A stretch of DNA of 64,000 bases, from positions 496,001-560,000 of the forward strand of contig NZ_JACHJB010000002.1 in the NCBI RefSeq assembly GCF_014207745.1, written 5' to 3'. The translations under genes were made by a program, and so were the position numbers. Source of the DNA: Nonomuraea muscovyensis (GTDB taxonomy: Bacteria > Actinomycetota > Actinomycetes > Streptosporangiales > Streptosporangiaceae). Below are positions 42,771 through 52,095 of the stretch, piece by piece. Every line of letters starts with the position of its first letter. Within the stretch, counting starts at the first letter, position 1. The notes below the pieces were generated by a model. That model did no database searches, was not told the origin of the DNA, and worked only from the letters and a program-made list of their open reading frames with translations.

Positions 42771-43349
42771 TCACGCGCCCGCCCGCGAGGAACCCTGGCG
42801 CAGACGGGCGATGGCGGCCTCCACGTCCACGCCACCGGCTCGGTTGTAGGGCAGCTTGGCCAGCATCATGCCCATGGCGCAGGTGTCGGTGAGGGCCGCG
42901 AACGTCAGGCCCGCGCCGACGAACCCGGCGACGAACACGGCGGGCGGGGCCCAGAGGCTCGCCACCGCTGCGGTGAGCACGATGCTGCCGGCGACGAGCC
43001 GGACTTGTCGCTCCAGCGACCAGCGCGCCCGGCCGCGGTTGACCGGCGCTCCGGAGGCGATCCAGCTGTTCATGCCGCCGTCCAGGACCACGACGTCGGA
43101 CAGCCCGGCGTCGCCGAGTGCCGTCCTGGCGCGTTCGGCCCGGTTGCCGGACTGGCAGATGAGCAGCATGCGGCCGCCGGCGCCGGTGACGATGCGTTGC
43201 AGGTGGGCGTCGACCTGGTCGAGGGGCAGGTTGATGGCGCCCTCGATGTGGGCGGACTCGAACTCGGCGGAGGTGCGTACGTCCACGACGAGGACGTCGG
43301 GGTTGGCCGCGATCAGCGAGCGGGCGGAGGCGGCGTCGATACGGGACAC
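42771..43349 (-). CDS. Rhodanese domain fused to a two-helix membrane domain
   Basis: 192 aa. Rhodanese residues about 1-100: VLVVDVRTSAEFESAHIEGAINLPLDQV and the active-site loop LLICQSGNRAERAR (catalytic Cys). Residues about 118-165 form a hydrophobic pair (LVAGSIVLTAAVASLWAPPAVFVAGFVGAGLTFAALTD), similar to DUF2892 or YgaP-like rhodaneses. Sulfurtransferase that passes persulfide sulfur at the membrane. Lies 44 bp after the MBL-rhodanese gene in the CstR operon. Confidence 0.88.
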   Translation of the reverse strand: MSRIDAASARSLIAANPDVLVVDVRTSAEFESAHIEGAINLPLDQVDAHLQRIVTGAGGRMLLICQSGNRAERARTALGDAGLSDVVVLDGGMNSWIASGAPVNRGRARWSLERQVRLVAGSIVLTAAVASLWAPPAVFVAGFVGAGLTFAALTDTCAMGMMLAKLPYNRAGGVDVEAAIARLRQGSSRAGA

Positions 43350-43393
43350 GAAGGTTCTCTCCTGGTCTGGCTTGATGGTGGTGAACGGGGAGG

Positions 43394-44728
43394 TCAGGCG
43401 GCGTCGCGCGCGCGGAGCTCGGCGGCGGCCTCGGGGACGCCGGCGCCGGTGAGCACGATCGGCCGGTAGCCCTCGCGGGCGAGGAGGCCGGCGGCGATGC
43501 TCGCGCGGCGGCCGGAGCCGCAGGCGACGAGCACGGGCCGCTCCGGGTCGAGCTCGACGGGGACGCCCTGGGTGAACAGGTCGGCCAGGAAGCGTTCGAT
43601 CGCGCCCGCCACCCGCCCCTGCTCCCGCTCATTGGGCATCCGCACGTCCAGGAGCTGGGCGTCCGGCTGGGCGAGCCGCTCGACGAAGGCGTCCAGTTCC
43701 AGCAGCTCGTACCGTTGCGTGGCGTCGGCTCCGAGGTCGCGGACGACGCCCTGGACGGTGTCGACACCGATCTGGGCGAGCTGGGTGACGGCTTCGGCGA
43801 CGTCCTGGCCGGGCTCGGCGACCAGCGTCAACGGCTCGGCGTACGGCAGCAGCCAGCCCGTCCAGCTGCCGAAGTCGTCGTCCAGCTCGATGCCGATCGA
43901 GCCGGGCAGCATGCCGCGGGACTGGGCCTGGCGCGGGCGGATGTCGACGACGTGCGTGCCTTCCGGGGCGTGGTCGAGTTCCGGCACCTGAACGGGCGGC
44001 ATGGGCGGCACGCCCAAGGTGTTGGCCGGACCCATGTACCTGTAGAAGGCGGGGATGGGCATGGGCGCCGCCAGCAGCGTGTCGGCGAACTTCTCCGGGT
44101 CGTCGATGGCCAGCATCGGGTTGTCGGCGCATTCGGCCCCGATGGTGGAGGTCAGCCTGCCCGCGCCGGTGGCGGTGCAGAACGAGCCCTCGCCGTGGGT
44201 CGGGTACAGGCCGAGACCGGGCGGCAGCCCGGCCAGGCGGCGCAGCGAGATGTGCTGGAGGCGGGCCAGGGAGCGGGCCCGCTCGGGGCCGAGCAGGTCG
44301 GGCCGTCCGGCCGAGGCGACCAGCAGGCTGCCGCCGGAGAACAGCGCGGCCGGCTCGCCGTCGATGAGCACCAGGTAGCTGGTGTGCTCGGGGGTGTGGC
44401 CGGGCGTGTGGACGGGCCGCAGCGTCAGACCGGCGCCGCCGTCGATGTCCTCCAGGTGGAAGGCGGGCGTGTGCCGGTAGGCGGCCGCCGCCGCGGCGGG
44501 CAGCACCAGCTCGGCGCCGGTGCGCAGCGCGGCCTGCTCGGCGCCGGAGACGTAGTCGTTGTGCAGGTGGGTCTCCAGCACGAACCGCAGTTCGACGTCG
44601 CGCTCCGCGGCGGCGCGCAGGAAGCGGTCGAGGTCGCGCTGGGGATCGACGAGGACCCCCTTGCCCTCGTGGGTCAGCAGGTAGGTCTGGTCGCCCAGGC
44701 CGGGCGTCCGGAACGAGATGACGTCCAT
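43394..44728 (-). CDS. MBL-fold persulfide dioxygenase with tandem rhodanese domains (CstB-like)
   Basis: 444 aa. The metallo-beta-lactamase domain has ETHLHNDYVSGA in place of the usual HxHxDH, the ETHE1/persulfide-dioxygenase form, plus VHTPGHTPEHTSYLV and LYPTHGEG. A degenerate rhodanese (THVVDIRPRQAQSRGMLPGSIGI) is followed by a second with the active cysteine in VLVACGSGRRASIAAG. CstB-type enzymes oxidise glutathione or low-molecular-weight persulfides to thiosulfate or sulfite; mycothiol persulfide is the likely actinobacterial substrate. First structural gene after cstR, with an operator at its start. Confidence 0.88.
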   Translation of the reverse strand: MDVISFRTPGLGDQTYLLTHEGKGVLVDPQRDLDRFLRAAAERDVELRFVLETHLHNDYVSGAEQAALRTGAELVLPAAAAAAYRHTPAFHLEDIDGGAGLTLRPVHTPGHTPEHTSYLVLIDGEPAALFSGGSLLVASAGRPDLLGPERARSLARLQHISLRRLAGLPPGLGLYPTHGEGSFCTATGAGRLTSTIGAECADNPMLAIDDPEKFADTLLAAPMPIPAFYRYMGPANTLGVPPMPPVQVPELDHAPEGTHVVDIRPRQAQSRGMLPGSIGIELDDDFGSWTGWLLPYAEPLTLVAEPGQDVAEAVTQLAQIGVDTVQGVVRDLGADATQRYELLELDAFVERLAQPDAQLLDVRMPNEREQGRVAGAIERFLADLFTQGVPVELDPERPVLVACGSGRRASIAAGLLAREGYRPIVLTGAGVPEAAAELRARDAA

Positions 44729-44745
44729 GCCGTCTGCTCCTATCT

Positions 44746-44761
44746 ATACCCCGGGGGGTAT
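44746..44761 (-). promoter_or_regulatory. CstR/CsoR-type operator before the MBL-rhodanese gene
   Basis: ATACCCCGGGGGGTAT, near-perfect palindrome with a G/C tract core, 17 bp upstream of the ATG at 44728. Typical of CsoR/RcnR/CstR family boxes. Confidence 0.75.
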
Positions 44762-44807
44762 CAATGGGTCAAAAATCTGCGGCCACGGATGCCCGTGGCC
44801 GCGGGTC

Positions 44808-45906
<1,099 letters not shown>

Positions 45907-45973
45907 CCTGCTCCTCCCGTCAAACGATCATCGGCCGCTCATGCTAGCCAGGCGCCCGCCCCTCGACGCCGTT

Positions 45974-45996
45974 TGACCAGAATGCTACTTTGGTCA
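45974..45996. promoter_or_regulatory. Inverted repeat upstream of the TetR gene
   Basis: TGACCA (45974-45979) and TGGTCA (45991-45996), 11-bp spacer, about 30 bp before the TetR start and 70 bp from the divergent deacetylase start. A probable TetR autoregulatory site. Confidence 0.5.
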
Positions 45997-46027
45997 TCGG
46001 TCACCAGTCATCACGAAAGGAGTGCCC

Positions 46028-46738
46028 GTGGCGGACGTACGGACGAGCGAGCGGGAGGCGCGCGCCGACCGCATCCTCGACGTCGCCGAGGACCTGCTGC
46101 TGCGCTGGGGTTACCGGCGGGCCACCATCGACGAGATCGCCCAGCGGGCGGGGGTCGGCAAGGGCACCGTCTACCTGCACTGGCGCACCCGCGAGCAGGT
46201 GTTCTTCGCGGTCGGGGCCCGGGAGGCGACGGCGATGATCGACGCCGTGGTGACCGCGATGCGGGCCGACCCGGCCGAGATCGCGCTCGACGCGTACCTG
46301 TCGCGGTTCTTCCTGGAGGCGATGCGGCGGCCGGTGCTGCGCGCCCTGTTCACCAGGGACGCCGAGACCCTCGGCAAGTTCCTGTCCAGCCCGGCGCGCG
46401 AGCCGCTGGAGAGCGGCAAGCTGCTCGCCTCGCGGGCCTACCTCGGCGTGCTGGCCGAACACGGCCTGCTGCGCGACGGCCTGCGCCCCGAGGACCTCGA
46501 CTACCCGCTGCCGACGATCGCGTTCGGCTTCTTCGGCGTCGAACCGCTGCTGCCCCCGCATCTCGACCTCACGCTGGAGGACAAGGCCGCCCGACTCGCC
46601 GACGTGCTGCGCCGCTCCTTCGGCCCCGCCACACCCCCGCCCGCCGACCGGCTCGCCGCGGCCGCCCCGCAGGTGATCGAGGTCTTCGAGGATCTCGCCC
46701 GCACGTTCCGCGCCGCCGCCTACGGAGAGACCTCATGA
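46028..46738 (+). CDS. TetR-family transcriptional regulator
   Basis: 236 aa from GTG 46028, preferred over GTG 46022 because AAAGGAG at 46016-46022 gives normal spacing. HTH: ADRILDVAEDLLLRWGYRRATIDEIAQRAGVGKGTVYLHWRTREQVF. Co-transcribed and coupled (ATGA) with the VOC protein gene downstream, so its effector may be that protein's substrate. Confidence 0.88.
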   Translation: MADVRTSEREARADRILDVAEDLLLRWGYRRATIDEIAQRAGVGKGTVYLHWRTREQVFFAVGAREATAMIDAVVTAMRADPAEIALDAYLSRFFLEAMRRPVLRALFTRDAETLGKFLSSPAREPLESGKLLASRAYLGVLAEHGLLRDGLRPEDLDYPLPTIAFGFFGVEPLLPPHLDLTLEDKAARLADVLRRSFGPATPPPADRLAAAAPQVIEVFEDLARTFRAAAYGETS

Positions 46739-47682
46739 TCACTGCCCTGCACCACGTCGGCCACGTCGTCCGCGACCTCGGCGCGGCGATGGACCTGTAC
46801 GCCCGGCTCGGCTTCTCACTGCCGCCCCCGACGTGCCCGGCGCTCCCACCGGCCGACGGCCTGCCGCCCGAGCCGCTCGGCGCGGCGAACACCCACGCCC
46901 ACTTTCCCGGCGCCTTCGTCGAGCTGCTGACCGTCGTCGGCGAGGGCGCCGCCACCCGCCTCCCCGGCGACACCCGGGTGACGCCCCTTCAGGTCCCGGC
47001 GGACAGGCTGCCGGCGTTCAGGTCGGCCGTCGAGGCGACCACCGCCGACCTGGCCGCCGCGCTGGCCCGTTTCGAGGGCGCGCACATCCTCATGCTCACC
47101 CCGGACGACATCGACGCCACCGCCGCACGGCTGCGGGCCGACGGCGTCGCCCACGGCGGCGTGCACACCGCGCAGCGCTCGGTCGAGACCGCCGGCGGGA
47201 CACGGACGTCGCCCGTCCGCTTCCTGGAGCTCGACGGCACGGGCGTCCCGGAGGGCCGGGTCGGCTACGCGCAGAACGCCGGGGACGGGGCCGGCGTCGC
47301 CCACCCCAACGGCGCGGTGGACCTGGTGGAGAGCGTGCTGTGCGTGGCGGCGCACGACCTGCCCGCCGCGGAGCGGCGCTACGAGCGCTACCTGGGCCGT
47401 CCGGCGCGCCGGGACGGGGAGCGGCGGACGTTCGACCTCGCCGCCGCGCAGGTCACCCTCATCACTCCGGCCGGGCTGGCCGATCTGCTGCCGGGGGAGC
47501 GGCCGCCCGCGCTGCCGGCGTTCGCCGCGTACGCGGTGGCGGTGCGCGACCTGGCCGCGGCCGGGCGCCTCCTGCGCGACGCGGACGTGCCGGTGTGGGA
47601 GAGCCCGGCCGGCGACCTCTTCGTGCCGGCCGCCGCCGCACTCGGCGTGGCGATCGTCTTCCGGCAGCTCGTCTCCCGCTAG
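46735..47682 (+). CDS. Two-domain VOC/glyoxalase-like protein
   Basis: 315 aa. Two vicinal-oxygen-chelate modules: residues about 1-180 start ITALHHVGHVVRDLGAAMDLYARLGFSLPPP; residues about 195-315 start NGAVDLVESVLCVAAHDLPAAERRYERYLGRPARR. The first matches the Glyoxalase-like (Glyoxalase_3) domain. Metal dependence and substrate unknown. Its 3' end is tandemly duplicated beyond the stop (47654-47708). Confidence 0.8.
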   Translation: MITALHHVGHVVRDLGAAMDLYARLGFSLPPPTCPALPPADGLPPEPLGAANTHAHFPGAFVELLTVVGEGAATRLPGDTRVTPLQVPADRLPAFRSAVEATTADLAAALARFEGAHILMLTPDDIDATAARLRADGVAHGGVHTAQRSVETAGGTRTSPVRFLELDGTGVPEGRVGYAQNAGDGAGVAHPNGAVDLVESVLCVAAHDLPAAERRYERYLGRPARRDGERRTFDLAAAQVTLITPAGLADLLPGERPPALPAFAAYAVAVRDLAAAGRLLRDADVPVWESPAGDLFVPAAAALGVAIVFRQLVSR

Positions 47683-47708
47683 CTCGTCTTCCGGCAGCTT
47701 GTCTCCCG
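47654..47708 (+). repeat. 30-bp-period tandem duplication at the VOC gene 3' end
   Basis: TCGTCTTCCGGCAGCTCGTC... at 47654-47678 recurs at 47684-47708 with 24 of 25 bases identical. The stop codon TAG lies between the copies, so the second copy is untranslated. It looks like replication slippage. Confidence 0.8.
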
Positions 47709-47734
47709 GCGGCGGAGCTGATCCTCGGCGGGTC

Positions 47735-48193
47735 TCAGGGCGGCGTGGCCCCGGGGCCGGGCAGCAGGTCGACGTCCGTGGCGCGCATCGGGCCGCCGCA
47801 CTCCGAGCAGTGCAGCTCGACGTGGCCGACCCGGCCGCAGGCGTGATGCCGGTAGAGCACGGGCGGCCCCGACTCGCCGGCCGTCCACCGGTCGCCCCAG
47901 CGCACCATCACGAGCAGCAGGTCGCACAGTTCGCGGCCCTTGTCGGTGAGCGCGTACTCGTGCCGCGGCGGCCGGGAGGAGTACTGCCGGCGTTCCAGGA
48001 CGCCGTTGCCGACCAGCCATCTCAGCCGTTCGGTGAGCACCTTGCTGGAGATGCCCAGGTCCTGCTGGAGCTGGTCGAAGCGGGTGATGCCGGCGTAGAC
48101 GTCGCGCAGGATCAGAGGTGACCACGGCTCGCCGATGACGTCCAGAGTGCGGGCGATGGAGCAGGCCATGTCGCCGAACCGGGTGCGCTGCAT
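47735..48193 (-). CDS. HxlR-family transcriptional regulator
   Basis: 152 aa. HxlR core: CSIARTLDVIGEPWSPLILRDVYAGITRFDQLQQDLGISSKVLTERLRWLVGNGVLERRQYSSRPPRHEYALTDKGREL, with the N-terminal redox-type Cys11. A C-terminal extension has a zinc-ribbon-like H-x-A-C-G...HCSECGG (Cys about 118, 129, 132). Divergent from DUF899/PPOX genes; the symmetric sites at 48199-48273 are its probable operators. The cysteine pattern suggests redox or electrophile sensing. Confidence 0.88.
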   Translation of the reverse strand: MQRTRFGDMACSIARTLDVIGEPWSPLILRDVYAGITRFDQLQQDLGISSKVLTERLRWLVGNGVLERRQYSSRPPRHEYALTDKGRELCDLLLVMVRWGDRWTAGESGPPVLYRHHACGRVGHVELHCSECGGPMRATDVDLLPGPGATPP

Positions 48194-48198
48194 GGGGC

Positions 48199-48273
48199 CA
48201 CCCTAACGGACTCCCTTCCCTCAGGGAAGTTATTCCGTTAGGGTGCGGGCACCAGTCACTTCCCTCAGGGAAG
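48199..48273. promoter_or_regulatory. Nested perfect dyad plus a second identical site, HxlR operator region
   Basis: CACCCTAACGGA (48199-48210) and TCCGTTAGGGTG (48234-48245) are 12-bp arms centred on 48222. The same centre carries CTTCCCTCAGGGAAG (48215-48229). An identical CTTCCCTCAGGGAAG recurs at 48259-48273, 44 bp away, four helical turns. The region separates the HxlR start (48193) from the DUF899 start (48294). Confidence 0.75.
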
Positions 48274-48293
48274 CTTCAGGACGGAGAAACCGC

Positions 48294-48971
48294 ATGTCCC
48301 TACCCCAGGTCGTCTCCGAGCAGGAGTGGCACGCCGCGCGCCACGCACTGCTGGCCAAGGAGAAGGAACTGACCCGCGCGCAGGACGCCCTGGCCGCCGA
48401 ACGGCGCCGGATGCCGATGGTCCGCGTCGCCAGGGACTACCGCTTCGCCGGCCCGGACGGGACGGCTCGTCTGCCCGACCTCTTCGACGGGCGCCGTCAG
48501 CTCATCGTGTACTCCTTCATGTGGCATGGCGCCCGGGAGTTCTGCTCGGGGTGCTCGATGTTCACCGACAACATCGGGCATCTCGCCCACCTGCACGCCC
48601 GTGACGTCTCGCTCGCGCTGGTCTCCCGCGGACCGCAGGTCGAGATCACGCCGTTCCGGCGGCGCATGGGCTGGAGCGTCCCGTGGTACTCGGCGCTGGA
48701 CGAGGACTTCAACGCCGACATGGGAGCGGGCGACGGCTTCGCGCTCAACGTCTTCCTGCGCGACGGCGACGACGTCTACCGCACGTACACCACCTCGGGG
48801 CGGGGCGTCGAACGGCTCGGCAGCGGCTGGACCTTCCTGGACCTGGCGCCGTACGGCCGGCAGGAGACCTGGGAGGACTCCCCTGAGGGATGGCCGCAGT
48901 CCCGCCCCTATGTCTGGTGGCGGCTGCACGACGAGTACGGGGCCTCCCACGAAGGGGAGCACCTGGCATGA
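48294..48971 (+). CDS. DUF899 thioredoxin-like protein
   Basis: 225 aa from ATG 48294 (GGAG upstream). VVSEQEWHAARHALLAKEKELTRAQDALAAERRRMPMVRV is the usual DUF899 opening, followed by a thioredoxin-like fold (LIVYSFMWHGAREFCSGCSMFTDNIGHLAHLHARD) with a C-x2-C pair. Probable redox or electrophile-scavenging enzyme; function undefined. Overlaps the PPOX-like gene by 4 bp and is divergent from HxlR. Confidence 0.88.
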   Translation: MSLPQVVSEQEWHAARHALLAKEKELTRAQDALAAERRRMPMVRVARDYRFAGPDGTARLPDLFDGRRQLIVYSFMWHGAREFCSGCSMFTDNIGHLAHLHARDVSLALVSRGPQVEITPFRRRMGWSVPWYSALDEDFNADMGAGDGFALNVFLRDGDDVYRTYTTSGRGVERLGSGWTFLDLAPYGRQETWEDSPEGWPQSRPYVWWRLHDEYGASHEGEHLA

Positions 48972-49489
48972 CCGGCCCCACACCCCTCGCCGAGCTGCTG
49001 TTCGGCGAGGCGGACGCGACACCGATGAGCACCGACGCCACGACGGTGAAGCCGTGGAGCCAGGCGCGCGCCTGCCTGGACGCGGCGCCGAAGGCCTGGC
49101 TGTCGACGATGCGCCCCGACGGAAGGCCGCACACCATGCCGGTGATGCCGGTCTGGGCGGACGGGGCGCCGTGCCTCGCCACCCGGCCGGCCTCACGCAA
49201 GGGCAGGAACCTCGCCGGCAACCCGCACACCGTCCTCGCCGTCTCCGGCGCGGACCTCGACCTCGCGCTCGAAGGCATCGCCACCCGGCTCCGGGACCCG
49301 GGCCCGCTGCGGGAGGTGGCCGGCGCCTTCCTGGCGAAGTACGGGTGGCGGTTCGAGATCCGCGACGGTGCCGTCTTCGACGACGGGCTGCCCGGCTCGC
49401 CCGAGTACGCCTTCTACCGGGTGACGCCCGTGCGCGCCTACGGCTACGGCGCCGACGGCCTGACGGCGACCCGCTGGCGCTTCTCCTGA
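48968..49489 (+). CDS. Pyridoxamine 5'-phosphate oxidase-fold flavin/F420 protein
   Basis: 173 aa. Split-barrel fold: KAWLSTMRPDGRPHTMPVMPVWADGAPCLATRPASRKGRNLAGNPHTVLAVSG, the common PPOX/F420-binding start. True PdxH residues are not complete, so a general FMN- or F420-dependent reductase is more likely. ATG overlaps the DUF899 stop. Confidence 0.85.
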   Translation: MTGPTPLAELLFGEADATPMSTDATTVKPWSQARACLDAAPKAWLSTMRPDGRPHTMPVMPVWADGAPCLATRPASRKGRNLAGNPHTVLAVSGADLDLALEGIATRLRDPGPLREVAGAFLAKYGWRFEIRDGAVFDDGLPGSPEYAFYRVTPVRAYGYGADGLTATRWRFS

Positions 49490-49644
49490 CGGCACGAGGG
49501 ACTTTGGTCCCGCCGATCGTGGACCTTACGCCCCCTCGGCCCCGGGCGGCGCGGCGTAGCGTAGCGTGCTCATGACCCGGTCGAGGACGACCGGCGGCAC
49601 GACCGGGGTCGCCTGCTCCCGGCTCGCAGAGGGAGGAAGCCGGC

Positions 49645-49896
49645 ATGCCACCGTACACCGGGCAGGGCGGGCGCGGTGTGGCGCACGAGCGGCTGCACGC
49701 GGCCCATGCCGAGGTCAACCTGTACCTGTTGCGCGAGGACCAGCCGGGCGGGGCCCAGGTGCTCGACCTGGCACCCGCGCAGGGCGGCTGCACCGAGTGG
49801 GTCTTCCCCGAGCCCGGGCACTACCCGTTCGTCGACCACGCCATGACGCGCGCCCAGGCGGACGCGCACGGGATCTTCGAGGTGACGGCGCCGTGA
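49645..49896 (+). CDS. Truncated cupredoxin, C-terminal part of a copper nitrite reductase-like protein
   Basis: 83 aa with GGGAGGAAG before the ATG at 49645. VNLYLLREDQPGGAQVLDLAPAQGG...EWVFPEPGHYPFVDHAMTRAQADAHGIFEV matches the end of NirK/AniA-type multicopper proteins, including the YPFVDH segment. The preceding cupredoxin domains and the type-1 copper cysteine are absent and upstream frames are closed by stops. It could be a stub or a reused small protein; it is coupled by ATGA-like overlap (GTGA) to the membrane gene. Confidence 0.6.
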   Translation: MPPYTGQGGRGVAHERLHAAHAEVNLYLLREDQPGGAQVLDLAPAQGGCTEWVFPEPGHYPFVDHAMTRAQADAHGIFEVTAP

Positions 49897-50330
49897 CGTG
49901 GTGGTCGGTCGTCCGCTTCCTGCACGTCCTCGGCGCCGCCCTGTGGGTCGGCGGGCAGCTCACGGTCTCGCTCATCGTGCTGCCGCTGGCCCGGCGGCTG
50001 CTCGACGGTGAACGCCGGGCCACGGTGCTGCGCGCGGTGGGGCGGAGGTTCGGGCTGTTCACCGCGGCCGTGTTCCTGCCGGTGCAGCTCGGCACCGGCG
50101 TGGCGATCGCCGTGCGCAAGGGCGTCACCTGGGCCTCGCTGCTGGAGCCCGGCTACGGGCGCGTCCTGGCCGCCAAGCTGCTGCTGTTCTGCGCGGTGAT
50201 GCTGGCGGCCGGCCTGCACGGATGGGCCAGCGGCACCGGCCGGGCGGGCACCGCGCGGGCGCTGGCCGTGGCCTCGCTCGTCGGCTCGCTCGGCGTCGTC
50301 CTGCTGGCCACCGCCCTGCCCGCCACCTAA
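49893..50330 (+). CDS. Four-helix membrane protein, CopD-like
   Basis: 145 aa from GTG 49893, overlapping the upstream stop. WWSVVRFLHVLGAALWVGGQLTVSLIVLPLARRLL opens with a His in TM1 as in CopD/heme-copper-type small membrane proteins; three more helices follow. Together with the cupredoxin fragment it suggests a copper-handling remnant, though no metal site can be proven. Confidence 0.65.
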   Translation: MTWWSVVRFLHVLGAALWVGGQLTVSLIVLPLARRLLDGERRATVLRAVGRRFGLFTAAVFLPVQLGTGVAIAVRKGVTWASLLEPGYGRVLAAKLLLFCAVMLAAGLHGWASGTGRAGTARALAVASLVGSLGVVLLATALPAT

Positions 50331-50352
50331 GATCGGCGCCTGAGGACCGGCG

Positions 50353-51033
50353 CTAGGGCCGGTCCGGCCCGGCGGCGTCCAGCAGGATCTTCAGCAGGGC
50401 CTGCGGCGCGTCGCGCATGAGGTTGTGGCCGCCGTCCAGCGCGTGGGCCGTCCAGGTGGGGTCCTCGCGCAGCCGGTGGTACACCTCGGTGAACGGCGAC
50501 TCGCCGTCCCATCCCGCTGCGTACACGTAGACCCTGCGCCGGACCTGCGACAGGCCGCCCGTCAGCCGGAGCGGCTGGAGCAGCGAGGCGATCGGGTGAG
50601 GCGTGGCGCGCGGGTCGAAGAAGGGCAGGGGGCGCGCCGCGTAGCCGCTGTCGACCACGTCCAGGTACCACCGCCGTTGCGCGTCGGTGACGAGGTTCCA
50701 GCAGGAGTCGCCGTCCTCCGGCACCACGGCGTCCAGGTACACCAGCGAGCCGGCCCGTTCGGGCATCCGGTCGGCGACTCCCGTGATCACCATGCCGCCG
50801 TAGCTGTGGCCGACCAGCACCGCGTCGCGGATGTCCTCGGCGGCCAGCACCCCGGTCACGTCCTGGACGTGGGTGTCGAGGTTCACGCCGCCGTTCAGCA
50901 GGTGGGCGCGTTCGCTCAGCCCGGTCAGTGTCAGAGGGAACACCCGGTGCCCCTGGTCGCGCAGCGCCTCGGTGAGCTCCGCGAAGCACCACCCGCCGAA
51001 CCACATGCCAGGAACGAGGACATAGGTCGCCAT
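50353..51033 (-). CDS. Alpha/beta hydrolase
   Basis: 226 aa from ATG 51033 with GGAGG upstream. TYVLVPGMWFGGWCFAELTEALRDQGHRVFPLTLTGLSER opens the fold, VLVGHSYGGMVITGV is the nucleophile elbow (Ser in GHSYGG), LVYLDAVVPEDGDS follows and ALDGGHNLMRDAP holds the catalytic His. Resembles salicylate esterase/MhpC-like hydrolases. Convergent with the CopD-like gene; no operon partner. Confidence 0.88.
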   Translation of the reverse strand: MATYVLVPGMWFGGWCFAELTEALRDQGHRVFPLTLTGLSERAHLLNGGVNLDTHVQDVTGVLAAEDIRDAVLVGHSYGGMVITGVADRMPERAGSLVYLDAVVPEDGDSCWNLVTDAQRRWYLDVVDSGYAARPLPFFDPRATPHPIASLLQPLRLTGGLSQVRRRVYVYAAGWDGESPFTEVYHRLREDPTWTAHALDGGHNLMRDAPQALLKILLDAAGPDRP

Positions 51034-51112
51034 TGTCAGCCTCCAAGAGGGAACAGGTCGGTTCAACAGACCCTAACAGGACATCGAACCGATCGGTACC
51101 ATGTGGGGGGGC

Positions 51113-51874
51113 TCAGCCTCTCCTGGTGACGCGGATCTTCGACTGCTTGTGCGGGAGCTTCTCCCAGTCGTCCATGAACCTCGCGTCGAGGCCGTACCGG
51201 TCCGCCAGCGCCACGAGCGTCTCGGTGCGGTAGTAGAAGTCCTCCCGCAGCACGTGGTGCTCCTTGCCCTCGGTGCGGTCGAAAGTGAAGTCGAACCACC
51301 CGTCCGGCCGCATGACCCGGCCGACGTGGGCGAAGCACTCCTCGATGACGGACAGCGGCGAGTGCGAGAAGACGCTGTGGGCGTGCACCACGTCGAAATG
51401 CTCGTCCGGCAGGAACGCGAACCGCAGGTCGCGCACCGGCGTCAGATGCGGCAGCTTGTCGCGCAGGCCGTGCTGGACGAGCGTCTCCTGCGCGGCGACG
51501 AGGATGTCCGGCGAGATGTCGAGGCCGTAGAAGTTGCCCGTGTCCAGATAGTCGATGAACAGGCGCCCGGCGCGCAGGTTGCCGCAGCCGATCTCCAGCA
51601 TCCTGAACTCCGGCTTCAGCCCGTGCTCGCGCAGGTAGTCGAACTGCATCCGCCCGAGTGCCAGCCAGCGCTCGTGGGTGTGGGAGCCGACCGCGCCCTC
51701 CGGGCTGCGGGCGGTGTCGGACTTCATGACGGCCCGGTAGTACGAGACATGGTCGCGGGTGCTCAGCCGCAGCCAGGTGTCGCGGGCCAGCCTGCGCAGG
51801 TGTGGCCCGATCTTCTGGGGGTTGCGCAGCGCGTAGCGGGCTTGGTGCGCGAGGCTCGAACGGTTGTGCTTCAA
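51113..51874 (-). CDS. Class I SAM-dependent methyltransferase
   Basis: 253 aa. Motif I FRMLEIGCGNLRAGRLFIDYL about residues 90-110, YGLDISPDIL (motif II) and FDVVHAHSVFSHSP. The N-terminal basic segment (HLRRLARDTWLRLSTRDHVSYYRAVM) is frequent in glycan- or peptide-linked methyltransferases. Monocistronic; 79 bp from the hydrolase start. Acceptor unknown. The 220 bp to the next gene has a partial GATTCC/GGAATC dyad near 51892-51914. Confidence 0.82.
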   Translation of the reverse strand: MKHNRSSLAHQARYALRNPQKIGPHLRRLARDTWLRLSTRDHVSYYRAVMKSDTARSPEGAVGSHTHERWLALGRMQFDYLREHGLKPEFRMLEIGCGNLRAGRLFIDYLDTGNFYGLDISPDILVAAQETLVQHGLRDKLPHLTPVRDLRFAFLPDEHFDVVHAHSVFSHSPLSVIEECFAHVGRVMRPDGWFDFTFDRTEGKEHHVLREDFYYRTETLVALADRYGLDARFMDDWEKLPHKQSKIRVTRRG

Positions 51875-52095
51875 CGGTGGCCACCTGACGTGATTCCTAC
51901 GGGGATTCGGAATCTAGGCAGCGCTGTGCCAGCCCTCCATCACCCCCGCGTATGAGGAAGGCAAAGATGGCCGACAGGTGACAGGAGGTCGCCTTCTTTA
52001 TCCGCTTTAGTGCGCTTCTGTTCCGGCGGTGTGGGCCCGGTCGAGCGGCGGCGAGCGCGCTATGGTCGGCTAGCTCTCAGCGGAGGTGGTCGTCG

